The notes beneath the pieces are model-generated. The model did no database searches. It was given only the letters and a program-made list of their open reading frames with translations, and was not told the DNA's origin. The position numbers and the translations under genes are program-made. From NCBI GenBank assembly GCA_029974925.1, contig JARKQH010000474.1, positions 1-33,897 on the forward strand: a stretch of DNA of 33,897 nt, read 5' to 3'. Shown piece by piece: positions 19,023-28,785 of the stretch (the first letter of the stretch is position 1; every line of letters starts with the position of its first letter). The DNA comes from Verrucomicrobiota bacterium. Its GTDB lineage: Bacteria > Verrucomicrobiota > Verrucomicrobiia > Limisphaerales > UBA8199.

Positions 19023-20405
19023 CTATCCGTTCAAATACGCGCCCCGGCGTCTGAGCTCGGCCCGCAGCACGGCCACGTCAATTTCCCCCGGCCCAATCTC
19101 CTCACGCACGGCGAGGGCGGCGGCCCGGCCCGCGGCCTCGCCCAAAGCCATGCACGTGCTCATCACGCGGATGGCGGCCATGGCCTCGTGCGTCGTCGAA
19201 ATGCAACGTCCGGCCACGAGCAGGTGGCTCACGCGCTGGGGCACGAGCGCCCGATAGGGCAGGTCATAGCTGTCGCCGCAATACTCCAGGGTGCAGTCAC
19301 TGTCATGGGGCCGGTGCAAATCCACCGGGTAACTCCCCACCGCGATGGCGTCCTCGAATCGCCGGCAACCCAGGATGTCCTCGCGGGTCAACACGTAGCG
19401 CCCGACAATTCTCCGCGTCTCGCGGATGCCGAGGAACGGAGCCGTGCGCGTGAACTGCGAGTTTTCAAAGCCGGGCACGTACTGGACGAGGAATTTCACC
19501 AGGGTTTCAATCTGCCTCCGTGCCTCGATTTCGCCGTGCGTCAGACTCCGCGGGTCCGTCCCATCCACGCCCTTCACGCGGGTCATGTTCACCCAGACTT
19601 CACCCGGCCGGAGGCCGGTGATGACAATCACGCGCTCGGTGGGGAGGTGCAGGCCCTGGTCCCGGGCCTGGGCAATGAGTCTTCTGAGCCCGACGACGAT
19701 ATACTGGCGGTTGCGTCCGAAATACTCCGGCGGAATGATATCGGCGACGTAGTTTTTTGGCTCGCGGCTCAGGCTCAGCCGCAGCTTTTCGGTGTCCACG
19801 CCGTTCATCGCAAACATGAGTGTGGGGGGTTGCAGGCCGCCCCGGGCGTCGCCTTTCTCGCACGGCACCCCCGCGCGATACGCCACATCCGCATCCCCCG
19901 TGCAATCCACCACCACCCGTGCCCGGATTGCCTCCCGGCCGGCTTTGCTCTCGGTGAGGATTCCGCACACCCGTTCCCCGTCCAGGATCGGGCTGGCGAA
20001 AAACGTGTGGAGGTGGATATCCACGCCTTTCTCGAGCAACAGCTCCAGCGCAACGGCCTTCACGGCCTCCGCATCCACCAAGGTGAGGCTGATATGCAAC
20101 GGACAGGGCCGGTGCTCGCTGGCCGCCCCGCGGCGTCTCAAGCGGTCCATGAATTGTTGCGGGAGGCCGGCGATGATGGGCCGCCCGCGCTGATCGAGGA
20201 AGCCCAGAACCGGCAGGCCAATCGTCAGGTTCCCGCCCAGAAACCCCCGGCTCTCGACAAGCGAAACCGAGAGTCCGCTTTCCGCGGCGGCCCGGGCCGC
20301 CATGATGCCGGCGGGGCCGCCGCCGACGACCAGCACATCCGCCTGTTTAACCACTGGAACGCTCCGGGCCGGTTCCTGGATGAAGTCCGTTTGAAGAGTC
20401 TGCAT
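19023..20405 (-). CDS. FAD-dependent oxidoreductase (FAD_oxidored-type)
   Basis: Start MQTLQTDFIQEPARSVPVVKQ (ATG at 20405; 20420 is an alternative) then ADVLVVGGGPAGIMAARAAAESGLSVSLVESRGFLGGNLTIGLP. C-terminal LLVAGRCISTTHEAMAAIRVMSTCMALGEAAGRAAALAV. Confidence 0.92.
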   Translation of the reverse strand: MQTLQTDFIQEPARSVPVVKQADVLVVGGGPAGIMAARAAAESGLSVSLVESRGFLGGNLTIGLPVLGFLDQRGRPIIAGLPQQFMDRLRRRGAASEHRPCPLHISLTLVDAEAVKAVALELLLEKGVDIHLHTFFASPILDGERVCGILTESKAGREAIRARVVVDCTGDADVAYRAGVPCEKGDARGGLQPPTLMFAMNGVDTEKLRLSLSREPKNYVADIIPPEYFGRNRQYIVVGLRRLIAQARDQGLHLPTERVIVITGLRPGEVWVNMTRVKGVDGTDPRSLTHGEIEARRQIETLVKFLVQYVPGFENSQFTRTAPFLGIRETRRIVGRYVLTREDILGCRRFEDAIAVGSYPVDLHRPHDSDCTLEYCGDSYDLPYRALVPQRVSHLLVAGRCISTTHEAMAAIRVMSTCMALGEAAGRAAALAVREEIGPGEIDVAVLRAELRRRGAYLNG

Positions 20406-20424
20406 GGTGATCAAGTCCATGGGG

Positions 20425-21354
20425 TCAGGGTGGAAAAGCGACTTTGGCTGCGATGAAGTAATGGTCGCTTGGATAACGCCCCTGGCGCGAGTCACGCACC
20501 ATTCTCCAAGCCAGGGTCGAAACCGGGCCGCGCGCGAGAATGAAATCAATCGCTCCTCGCCGGCGGGCGGCTGCGGTTTTGGGTTGGTATTCCTCGCCCA
20601 GAAAACCGTGAAAGGTCGGGGCGTCGGCGCGCGGCTCCGGCGCGGCCTGCCGGGTGTTGATCCAGCCCGCGTCCAAGGCCAGTTTCAAAACCGGGTTGGT
20701 GGCGTCCACATTGAAGTCGCCCGCCAGCAATTGAGGAAAGTCCTTCGGGTAAAGGGCGGCCTCCGCCAAAATCATTTTCAACTGCTCCTCTCTCGCGCGC
20801 TGGCTGACGTGGTCGAGGTGCGTGTTGAGGACCCGAAACTGCCGTTGAGAGCCCCTGTCCCTCAGCCGCACCCAGTTGACGTGCCGGGCGCGCGCGGATT
20901 CCCAGGAGAGCGAGCCGGGCAGATGAGGCGTTTCCGAGAGCCAGAATCCACCTGCGGACACGAGGTCATAGCGGTTTCGGGAGAATAGAATCGGGTTTTT
21001 GGCGATACCCTGATAACCTTCGGGCCGGGCGTCCATTTCCGGCCCCTCGAAACCGAAGCTGCCAAAATCGGGAAAGGCGCGTTCCAAGTCCGTCATCTGT
21101 TCACGGACCACCTCCTGCAGGCAGACCAGGTCCGGCACCTGCTTGCGAATCACCTCGATGCACAGGTCGCGGCGGGCGCGCCATCCGTTGCCAGTGGCCT
21201 CATCCTCCGGCAGGGCTACGCGGATGTTGCAGGATAGAATGATATGGCCGCCCTCCGCCGTCCGCGGCGCAGCCAACGCCGCGGTCGCCGCGGGGCCCAG
21301 CCAGGGGAGCGCAGCAGTGAACCCCAGTCTTTGAATAAACGTTCTTCGTTTCAT
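20425..21354 (-). CDS. Endonuclease/exonuclease/phosphatase (EEP) family protein, exported
   Basis: MKRRTFIQRLGFTAALPWLGPAATAALA (twin-Arg-like signal), LQEVVREQ, LNTHLDHVSQ, LAGDFNVDATNP, YPSDHYFIAAKVAF: standard EEP motifs. Confidence 0.92.
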   Translation of the reverse strand: MKRRTFIQRLGFTAALPWLGPAATAALAAPRTAEGGHIILSCNIRVALPEDEATGNGWRARRDLCIEVIRKQVPDLVCLQEVVREQMTDLERAFPDFGSFGFEGPEMDARPEGYQGIAKNPILFSRNRYDLVSAGGFWLSETPHLPGSLSWESARARHVNWVRLRDRGSQRQFRVLNTHLDHVSQRAREEQLKMILAEAALYPKDFPQLLAGDFNVDATNPVLKLALDAGWINTRQAAPEPRADAPTFHGFLGEEYQPKTAAARRRGAIDFILARGPVSTLAWRMVRDSRQGRYPSDHYFIAAKVAFPP

Positions 21355-21355
21355 C

Positions 21356-22621
21356 TCAAGCTGCGGACGGGCTGCACGACGAATTCATTCGGTTCTTTGG
21401 CCGCTCGGGCCGCACCACGGTCCACAACAGCACCGCGGCAAGCGGGTGGAGACAGGCCATCACGCCAAATATCTGCGACGAACCCAGCGTTTCCATCACC
21501 TGCCCGACGTAAGTGTTGAACAGAATCGCGCCCGCGGCCCCGAATCCGGCGGCGATTCCCATCACGCTGCCGACGTTGCCCACCGGAAACGTCTCCGCGA
21601 TGACGACGCTGAGAGTAAAAAGCCAGCTCAGGCATACCGCGCCCACGATGCCAAACAGCGCCAGCGTCACCGCCGGATGCGGCAGATGCGGCGTCAGGAC
21701 GCAGACCGGCGCGCACAGCGCCGTCGCCGTCAGCATCACCTTGCGCGCCCGCAGAGGCGCCAGCCCGCGCTTCACCAGCCAGTCCGACCAGGCGGAACTG
21801 CCGACCCCGCCCAAGTCCGCCGCCAGGAAGGGAATCCAGCCCACCATCCCGATCTGCGCCAGCGTCAATCCCGACTTTTCCTGCAAGTAACCTGGCAGCC
21901 AGAACAGGCAGAAATACCAAACCGGATCGCTAATAAACCGGATGCACAAAATACCCCATAAACTCCGGGTGCGCCACAATTCCGGCCAGGTGAACCTGCC
22001 GTCCGCTTCCCTGCCGTTGGATCTCCGCATCTCTGCCGCCATCTCCGCCGGCGGATCACGATAAATCCACCACCATAGCACGGCCAGGCCGAGCCCCAAG
22101 GCGCCCGGAACCAGAAAGGCCGCATGCCAGTTAAATGTCAACGTCAGCCACGCCACCAGCGGCGGAGCGATGATCGCGCCGATCGAACTCCCCGCCACAC
22201 TCAAGCTGTTTGCCGTGGCCCGGAGCGTGCCCGGAAACCACGTCGCAACCACACGCAACTGCGACGGAAAAGCCAGCGGCTCCGCCGCGCCGAGCATCCC
22301 TCGAAAAAAGGCAAACAATCCAAAGGCCCGCGTGAGCCCCGCGCCCAGGCAGGCCGTGGACCAGGTGACAATTCCCGCCAGCATGATCAGCCGGGCGCCA
22401 AACCGATCCACCAGCCAGCCGGCCACGGGATACATCCCCGCATAGCACACCGCAAAGATGTTCACCAGGAGCGCATACCCCGGATCGTTGAGCCCAAACT
22501 CGCCTTTCAACGTGGGCTTAAGCACCGAAACGATTTGCCGATCGAAATAATTCAACACGATCGCGCAAAAAATCAGCCCGATGATCACCCAGCGCCGCCG
22601 GTTCGGAGTCAGAAATCGCAT
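21356..22621 (-). CDS. MFS transporter, anion:cation symporter (hexuronate/organic-acid) type
   Basis: RRWVIIGLIFCAIVLNYFDRQIVSVLKPTLKGEFGLND...VAGWLVDRFGARLIM; about 12 hydrophobic segments. Stop is 1 nt before the next gene's ATG (TGAgATG). Confidence 0.92.
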   Translation of the reverse strand: MRFLTPNRRRWVIIGLIFCAIVLNYFDRQIVSVLKPTLKGEFGLNDPGYALLVNIFAVCYAGMYPVAGWLVDRFGARLIMLAGIVTWSTACLGAGLTRAFGLFAFFRGMLGAAEPLAFPSQLRVVATWFPGTLRATANSLSVAGSSIGAIIAPPLVAWLTLTFNWHAAFLVPGALGLGLAVLWWWIYRDPPAEMAAEMRRSNGREADGRFTWPELWRTRSLWGILCIRFISDPVWYFCLFWLPGYLQEKSGLTLAQIGMVGWIPFLAADLGGVGSSAWSDWLVKRGLAPLRARKVMLTATALCAPVCVLTPHLPHPAVTLALFGIVGAVCLSWLFTLSVVIAETFPVGNVGSVMGIAAGFGAAGAILFNTYVGQVMETLGSSQIFGVMACLHPLAAVLLWTVVRPERPKNRMNSSCSPSAA

Positions 22622-22775
22622 CTGCTCCGCCCATGCTAGGGGGAACCGTCAACCGCACGTCAAGCGGCAATCCAGGCGCCATCGGTCTCCCCCACCCTGC
22701 CCCGCCATCTGGCCGGCCGGCCCGCGCCCACCAAAGCCATTGCGCCGTTCCGCCGCTCCACTACCCTGTGCGCCA

Positions 22776-24221
22776 ATGAAGCGATGGCTTTTGTGGTGCG
22801 CCGTGTGGATGGCGGGGCTGAATTTAGCCGCCTGGACCTCCCATGCCGAGGGACAGTACGCCGTCTTGATCTCCCAGCACACTTACGGATCACCCGAATG
22901 GCGGGAGGTGGCCGAGGCTTTGCGAACCAAGCATCACGCCACGATTTTGACTTATTCCAATCAGGTCAGTTCGTTGCTTCCTGAACTGCGGCGGCTCTTC
23001 CCTCGATACGCCTGCCTCGTGGCCACGCCGCGTGAGGTCTCCCGACAGTTTGTCGCCGAGGTCCACCGCCTCATGCGCCGCCTCGACGATGACCCCTACC
23101 CCGACCTGTTTTGGGGCATTCTGACGGGTTACGACGCGACGAATGCCCTGCGAATTGCCCGACTGCGGGAACCGCTGACCATCCGGAAAGTCGCCGCCGG
23201 CACGGCGTTCGCCACCGAAAGGGTTGAGGAAGGAGTCTGGTATTGCGAACTCCAACCCGGACGCAGAGTGCGCAAGGAGCCGAACGGCGTCGCGCACGAA
23301 TTCGAAGGCCCGGCGGATACCACCGAGGCTTTGGTCCGAACTTTGACGGATTACCAGGCCGACCTGTTCATCACCTCCGGCCATGCGACCGAGCGCGAAT
23401 GGCAGATCGGTTACCGGTACCAGAACGGCTTCTTCCGCTGCGAGCACGGAAGGCTTTACGGCATTGACACCGCGGGCCGCCGCCTGCCCATCCAGTCCCC
23501 CAACCCGAAGGTGTATTTGCCCGTTGGCAATTGCCTGATGGGCCACATTGACGGGCCGGACGCCATGGCGCTGGCGTTTCTGAACAGCGGAGGCGTTTGC
23601 CAGATGATCGGCTACACCGTGCCCACCTGGTATGGTTACGCCGGCTGGGGCGTGCTCGATTATTTCCTCGAGCAGCCCGGTCGCTACACTCTCACCGAAG
23701 CGGTGTTTGCCAACCACGTGGCGCTGATTCATCGCCTGGCAGAGTTTTTTCCGGAGCTGGCCGCCCGCGAACCGGAACCGGGGCGCGTCTCCCGCAACAC
23801 TCTCGCGCCGGGAGACAAGGCCGCCGCGGCCGGCCTCAAGGCGCAGGATGGCGCCGGGCTTCTGCACGACCGCGACGTGCTGGCCTTCTACGGGGACCCC
23901 GCCTGGGAGGCGCGCCTGGCCCCCCAACCCTGCGGCTTTGACCAGCAACTCACCGTCCTCGAAGACCTGTTCACATTCGAGGTCACACCACGACGCGGCG
24001 CCCACAGCTTCGACCTGGCGGATCGAAACGGCTCTCAGCGCGGCGGCCGGCCCGTGGTGCAATTCCTGCCGTGCCGGATTGGCCCGGCGGAAGTGGTCGA
24101 GGGCGCCCAGCTTCAACCGGTCATCGCGGGCAACTTCGTTCTCGTGCCCCGGCCGCAGGTTTCCGACAACACACCGCTTCGCGTCGTGTTTCGCGCCCGG
24201 CGTCTCGCAACCCAAGAGTAG
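22776..24221 (+). CDS. Secreted caspase/gingipain-like (clan CD, C25-like) candidate cysteine peptidase
   Basis: Start at ATG 22776 (MKRWLLWCAVWMAGLNLAAWTSHA signal peptide). DLFITSGHATEREWQ (candidate His, codon 23382-23384), VYLPVGNCLMGHIDGPDAMALAFLNSGGVCQMIGYTV (candidate Cys, codon 23532-23534), later LAFYGDPAWEARL, similar in order to C25 proteins. Confidence 0.6.
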   Translation: MKRWLLWCAVWMAGLNLAAWTSHAEGQYAVLISQHTYGSPEWREVAEALRTKHHATILTYSNQVSSLLPELRRLFPRYACLVATPREVSRQFVAEVHRLMRRLDDDPYPDLFWGILTGYDATNALRIARLREPLTIRKVAAGTAFATERVEEGVWYCELQPGRRVRKEPNGVAHEFEGPADTTEALVRTLTDYQADLFITSGHATEREWQIGYRYQNGFFRCEHGRLYGIDTAGRRLPIQSPNPKVYLPVGNCLMGHIDGPDAMALAFLNSGGVCQMIGYTVPTWYGYAGWGVLDYFLEQPGRYTLTEAVFANHVALIHRLAEFFPELAAREPEPGRVSRNTLAPGDKAAAAGLKAQDGAGLLHDRDVLAFYGDPAWEARLAPQPCGFDQQLTVLEDLFTFEVTPRRGAHSFDLADRNGSQRGGRPVVQFLPCRIGPAEVVEGAQLQPVIAGNFVLVPRPQVSDNTPLRVVFRARRLATQE

Positions 24222-24252
24222 AAACGGCGGCGGCGGGGCGCTGCAACCCGGC

Positions 24253-25569
<1,317 letters not shown>

Positions 25570-25681
25570 TCATTTGCCGCCTTTTCGCAAGCCGGAGCCG
25601 TTCGAGCACCCGACCCGCAAGGCCGCCCCCCGCCGTCCATTGTCCGCGTGACAACCGCCTTCGCCTCCGGTCTAATCACCG

Positions 25682-26266
25682 GTGAAGGCGATTGTGAGCG
25701 AACCCTTGGCAGAGCGTCCGGACGTTGAAGAGCCGCGAGCCACACTCGAGGCGTCCCCGTTTGCCGACCTGTACCGCGAACACAGCCGCGCCATCTACTA
25801 TCTCGCGCTCCGCTATCTTGGCGATCCGGAGCGCGCCGAGGACGCCACGCAGGATGTGTTTCTCAAGGCGTTCCGGAAAATGGGCCAGTTCCGCGGCGAA
25901 TCGTCCTGGCGCACGTGGCTCTACCGCATCACCATCAACCACTGCCGCAACCTCCTCCAATCCTGGCATGACCGCCATGTGGTCAGCGGCGTGGACGACG
26001 CCCTCTGGGAAACCACCCCCTCCGCCTCCGACTCGCCCCTGCGGGTGCTGGAAACCCGCGAACTGGGCGAACGCATCCAAAAAGCCCTCGATGGACTCTC
26101 CCCCGAATACCGCCTGCTGCTTCTCCTGGTCGCCGACGAAGAGCTCACGTACGAGGAAGTCGGGGCGCTGACCGGCCAATCGCCGGATGCCGTGCGCGGC
26201 AAATTGCACCGCGCCAGAAAAGCTTTCACCGCCCTGTTCCGCAAAACCGGTGATGAAGTGCCATGA
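25682..26266 (+). CDS. ECF-type RNA polymerase sigma factor (sigma-70 family)
   Basis: DLYREHSRAIYYLALRYLGDPERAEDATQDVFLKAFRKMGQFRGESSWRTWLYRITINHCRN (sigma2) and LSPEYRLLLLLVADEELTYEEVGALTGQSPDAVRGKLHRARKAF (sigma4). GTG start. Confidence 0.93.
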   Translation: MKAIVSEPLAERPDVEEPRATLEASPFADLYREHSRAIYYLALRYLGDPERAEDATQDVFLKAFRKMGQFRGESSWRTWLYRITINHCRNLLQSWHDRHVVSGVDDALWETTPSASDSPLRVLETRELGERIQKALDGLSPEYRLLLLLVADEELTYEEVGALTGQSPDAVRGKLHRARKAFTALFRKTGDEVP

Positions 26267-26502
26267 AACGCCAGACGAAAAACCAAACCGCGAGTGAGAC
26301 CCGGCAAACGCCCGCCCTCCGGCAGGAAACTCAGCCGGCTGTCCTGGAATTCAACTCGGTCGAGGAATTGCTCCGACACGACGCCATTCACACCCCCGTG
26401 CCCCCAGCCATTGAACATCGGCTCGCCCGCGCGCTCCCGGCCCCGCCGCCCCAACCCGCCGGCCCCTGGTGGCGCCGCTGGTTCCGCGGCAAACGCTCTT
26501 GA
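26263..26502 (+). CDS. 79-aa small protein translationally coupled to the ECF sigma factor
   Basis: ATGA overlap (26263-26266) with the sigma stop. MKRQTKNQ...VLEFNSVEELLRHDAIHTPVPPAIEHRLARALPAPPPQPAGPWWRRWFRGKRS; no TM, Trp/Arg-rich C-terminus. Confidence 0.7.
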   Translation: MKRQTKNQTASETRQTPALRQETQPAVLEFNSVEELLRHDAIHTPVPPAIEHRLARALPAPPPQPAGPWWRRWFRGKRS

Positions 26503-26528
26503 ACTTCGCCCGCCCCAAGCTGACTCCC

Positions 26529-28046
26529 ATGAATTTCCAACTCGAACTCGAAACCCTCATCCGGGCCCGTTACCCCGTTCTCTACATCGTCACCAGCGAG
26601 GAAACCCGCGTCCAGGAAACCGTCCTCGAAATCGCCGCCCGCCGCCAGAAGAAGGTCTTCGAGTGGAGCTGCACCATCGGCATTGTCCCGGCCGGCGCTT
26701 CCATCCAATCCCAGAAATCCCGCAACCCGGGCACCAAAGACCCCCTCGCCGCACTGGACCACGTCATCGAGCAGGTCGAACCGGCCCTCTACCTTTTCAA
26801 GGATTTCCATCCTTTCCTCTCCAAAGCCCACCCCGCCGTTATCCGCAAACTCAAGGAAATCGCCCTGCACCTCAAAAACAGCTTCAAAACCATCATTCTC
26901 GTCTCCCCGGTGATGGAAATCCCCACCGAGCTGGAGAAGGAAATCACCGTCCTGAATTTTCCTCTCCCCTCCCGCGACGACCTCGCCGGCCTGTTGGACC
27001 GAATCGTCGCGGAAGTCAGCGCGCGCAAGGACGTCCGCATTGACCTCGATGAAGCCGCCCGCGACCGCCTCCTTCAGGCTGCTCTGGGCCTCACGCTCGG
27101 CGAGGCCGAAAATGTCTTTGCCCGCATCATCGTCAAACACGGCCGGCTCAGCGGCGAGGACCTCCCGGAGGTCTTCGCCGAAAAACAGCAGATCATCCGC
27201 AAAAGCGGCCTCCTCGAGTACTTCGCCGCCCGCGAGGATTTCGACCGCATCGGGGGTCTCGAGCTGCTCAAGCAATGGCTCCTGAAACGCGGGCGCGCCT
27301 TCTGCCTGGAGGCCCGCCAATTCGGCCTGCCCGCCCCCCGCGGCATCCTCCTCCTCGGCGTCCAGGGCTGCGGCAAAAGCCTCTGCGCCAAGGCCGTCTC
27401 GAACCAATGGCAGCTCCCGCTCCTCCGCTTCGACATGGGGCGCATGTTCAACAGCTTCGTCGGCTCCTCCGAGGAAAACGTCCGCCGCGCCATCCAGGTC
27501 GCCGAATCCGTCGCCCCCGCCGTCTTGTGGGTGGATGAAATTGACAAAGCCTTCGCCGGCACCCAGGCCTCCGGCGCCACCGATGGCGGCACCACCGCCC
27601 GCGTCTTCGGCACCTTCCTCACCTGGCTGTCGGAAAAAACCGCCCCCGTCTTTGTCGTCGCCACGGCCAACGACATCCAGCACCTCCCCCCCGAACTCCT
27701 CCGCAAAGGCCGCCTCGACGAAATCTTCTTCGTGGACCTCCCCACCCGCGACGAGCGCGCCGACATCTTCCGCATCCACCTCGCCTGTCGCGGACGCGAC
27801 CCCGGCCGCTTCGACCTGGACCAACTGGCTGACGCCACGCACGGCTTTAGCGGCGCCGAAATTGAAGAGGCCATCATCAGCGCCCTCTATGACGCCTTTT
27901 ACGCCGGAACCGAGCTGGACACCCCCACCGTGCTCGCCGCCCTCAAACAGTCCGTCCCCCTCGCCCGCACCATGGACGAACAAATCCAGGCCCTCCGCTC
28001 CTGGGCCGAAGGCCGCGCCCGTCACGCCAGCCACCCGCGCGCCTGA
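26529..28046 (+). CDS. Ycf46-like AAA ATPase
   Basis: Start at internal ATG 26529 ([32 protein letters not shown]). Walker A GVQGCGKS, Walker [13 protein letters not shown], sensor ATANDI, arginine-finger region [12 protein letters not shown]-terminal region matches the Ycf46/Slr0374 type as recalled. Confidence 0.9.
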   Translation: MNFQLELETLIRARYPVLYIVTSEETRVQETVLEIAARRQKKVFEWSCTIGIVPAGASIQSQKSRNPGTKDPLAALDHVIEQVEPALYLFKDFHPFLSKAHPAVIRKLKEIALHLKNSFKTIILVSPVMEIPTELEKEITVLNFPLPSRDDLAGLLDRIVAEVSARKDVRIDLDEAARDRLLQAALGLTLGEAENVFARIIVKHGRLSGEDLPEVFAEKQQIIRKSGLLEYFAAREDFDRIGGLELLKQWLLKRGRAFCLEARQFGLPAPRGILLLGVQGCGKSLCAKAVSNQWQLPLLRFDMGRMFNSFVGSSEENVRRAIQVAESVAPAVLWVDEIDKAFAGTQASGATDGGTTARVFGTFLTWLSEKTAPVFVVATANDIQHLPPELLRKGRLDEIFFVDLPTRDERADIFRIHLACRGRDPGRFDLDQLADATHGFSGAEIEEAIISALYDAFYAGTELDTPTVLAALKQSVPLARTMDEQIQALRSWAEGRARHASHPRA

Positions 28047-28105
28047 CCGAGCGCAGCGATTCTTGCCCCCACTCGGAACGACCATTTCAACGAATCCGCC
28101 AATGT

Positions 28106-28127
28106 GGGCCAGGTCTCGGACCTGCCC
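28106..28127. repeat. Short palindromic hairpin
   Basis: GGG-c-CAGGTC-tcg-GACCTG-CCC: 9-bp stem with one bulge, 60 nt after the AAA ATPase stop. Confidence 0.6.
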
Positions 28128-28200
28128 GTAACGGCGTCCTCCGAAGGCGGGCCGATCCTGACGATGTCCCGAAGAGGCGGCTGAAGGGAGGGCGAGGTGG

Positions 28201-28280
28201 AAAGGTGGGAAGGGAAGAAAGTAGGAAGGTGCGAAAGTAGGAAGGTGGGAAGGTGCGAAGGTGGGAAAGTAAGAAGGTTT
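28201..28280. repeat. Octamer tandem repeat array, consensus GAARGTRG
   Basis: Ten consecutive 8-nt units: aaaggtgg gaagggaa gaaagtag gaaggtgc gaaagtag gaaggtgg gaaggtgc gaaggtgg gaaagtaa gaaggttt. Confidence 0.9.
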
Positions 28281-28409
28281 CGCGTGAGGAGGTCACTGGT
28301 CCGTCGCTGGGTCGGGTGGTTGAGCGGTCTTGGAATCGTGTCCTGCCCTTTGCGTCTTCACCTCGCGTCTATTGGCCTCACGCCAGGGACGCAAAGCGCA
28401 CCGGGAAAC

Positions 28410-28459
28410 TTCTGCGTCTGTCTGCGTGGTCTGCGGGCCCCCGCCGTTGCACCGCCGGG
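28410..28459. repeat. Copy 1 of a 50-bp direct repeat
   Basis: ttctgcgtctgtctgcgtggtctgcgggcccccgccgttgcaccgccggg; 48/50 identical to 28736-28785. Confidence 0.95.
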
Positions 28460-28735
28460 CTATTCTCGGTTGTCGCTCCGAGACAGGGAGGGGCGCGCAG
28501 AGCCCAAGAAGGATGCCCTACGCGTGACCAAGCAAAGAAGGGACCGCGGATTTCACGGATGAGGGAGACGCCGCACAGGGCTCCCGGTGGCGGGGCAAAG
28601 TCGCTCGTCCGGGAGGGCGCCATCCTTGCCGCCATTCTCTCCCGCTCTTTCTTATCCGTGCCAACCGCGTCGTCCGTGGTCATATCCACTGAATGGAAAC
28701 GGCTGCGGGTTGAGGCGCAGGCCGGGCCCGCCCGG

Positions 28736-28785
28736 TTCTGCGTCCGTCTGCGTGGTCTGCGGCCCCCCGCCGTTGCACCGCCGGG
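28736..28785. repeat. Copy 2 of a 50-bp direct repeat
   Basis: ttctgcgtccgtctgcgtggtctgcggccccccgccgttgcaccgccggg; 48/50 identical to 28410-28459. Confidence 0.95.

Noticed and set aside
18903-20456. 517-aa plus-strand ORF antisense to the FAD oxidoreductase
   Set aside because: The minus-strand protein has a clear Rossmann FAD motif; the plus frame has none.
22890-24215. 441-aa minus-strand ORF antisense to the clan-CD-like gene
   Set aside because: The plus frame has a signal peptide and ordered motifs; the minus frame is compositional.
26388-28085. 565-aa minus-strand ORF antisense to the Ycf46-like gene
   Set aside because: Gly/Ala/Glu/Asp-rich shadow of strongly C-ending codons; the AAA motifs are on the plus strand.
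28201-28785. CRISPR-like array
   Set aside because: Octamers are contiguous with no spacers, and the 50-bp element has only two copies with a 276-bp gap; no cas genes nearby.
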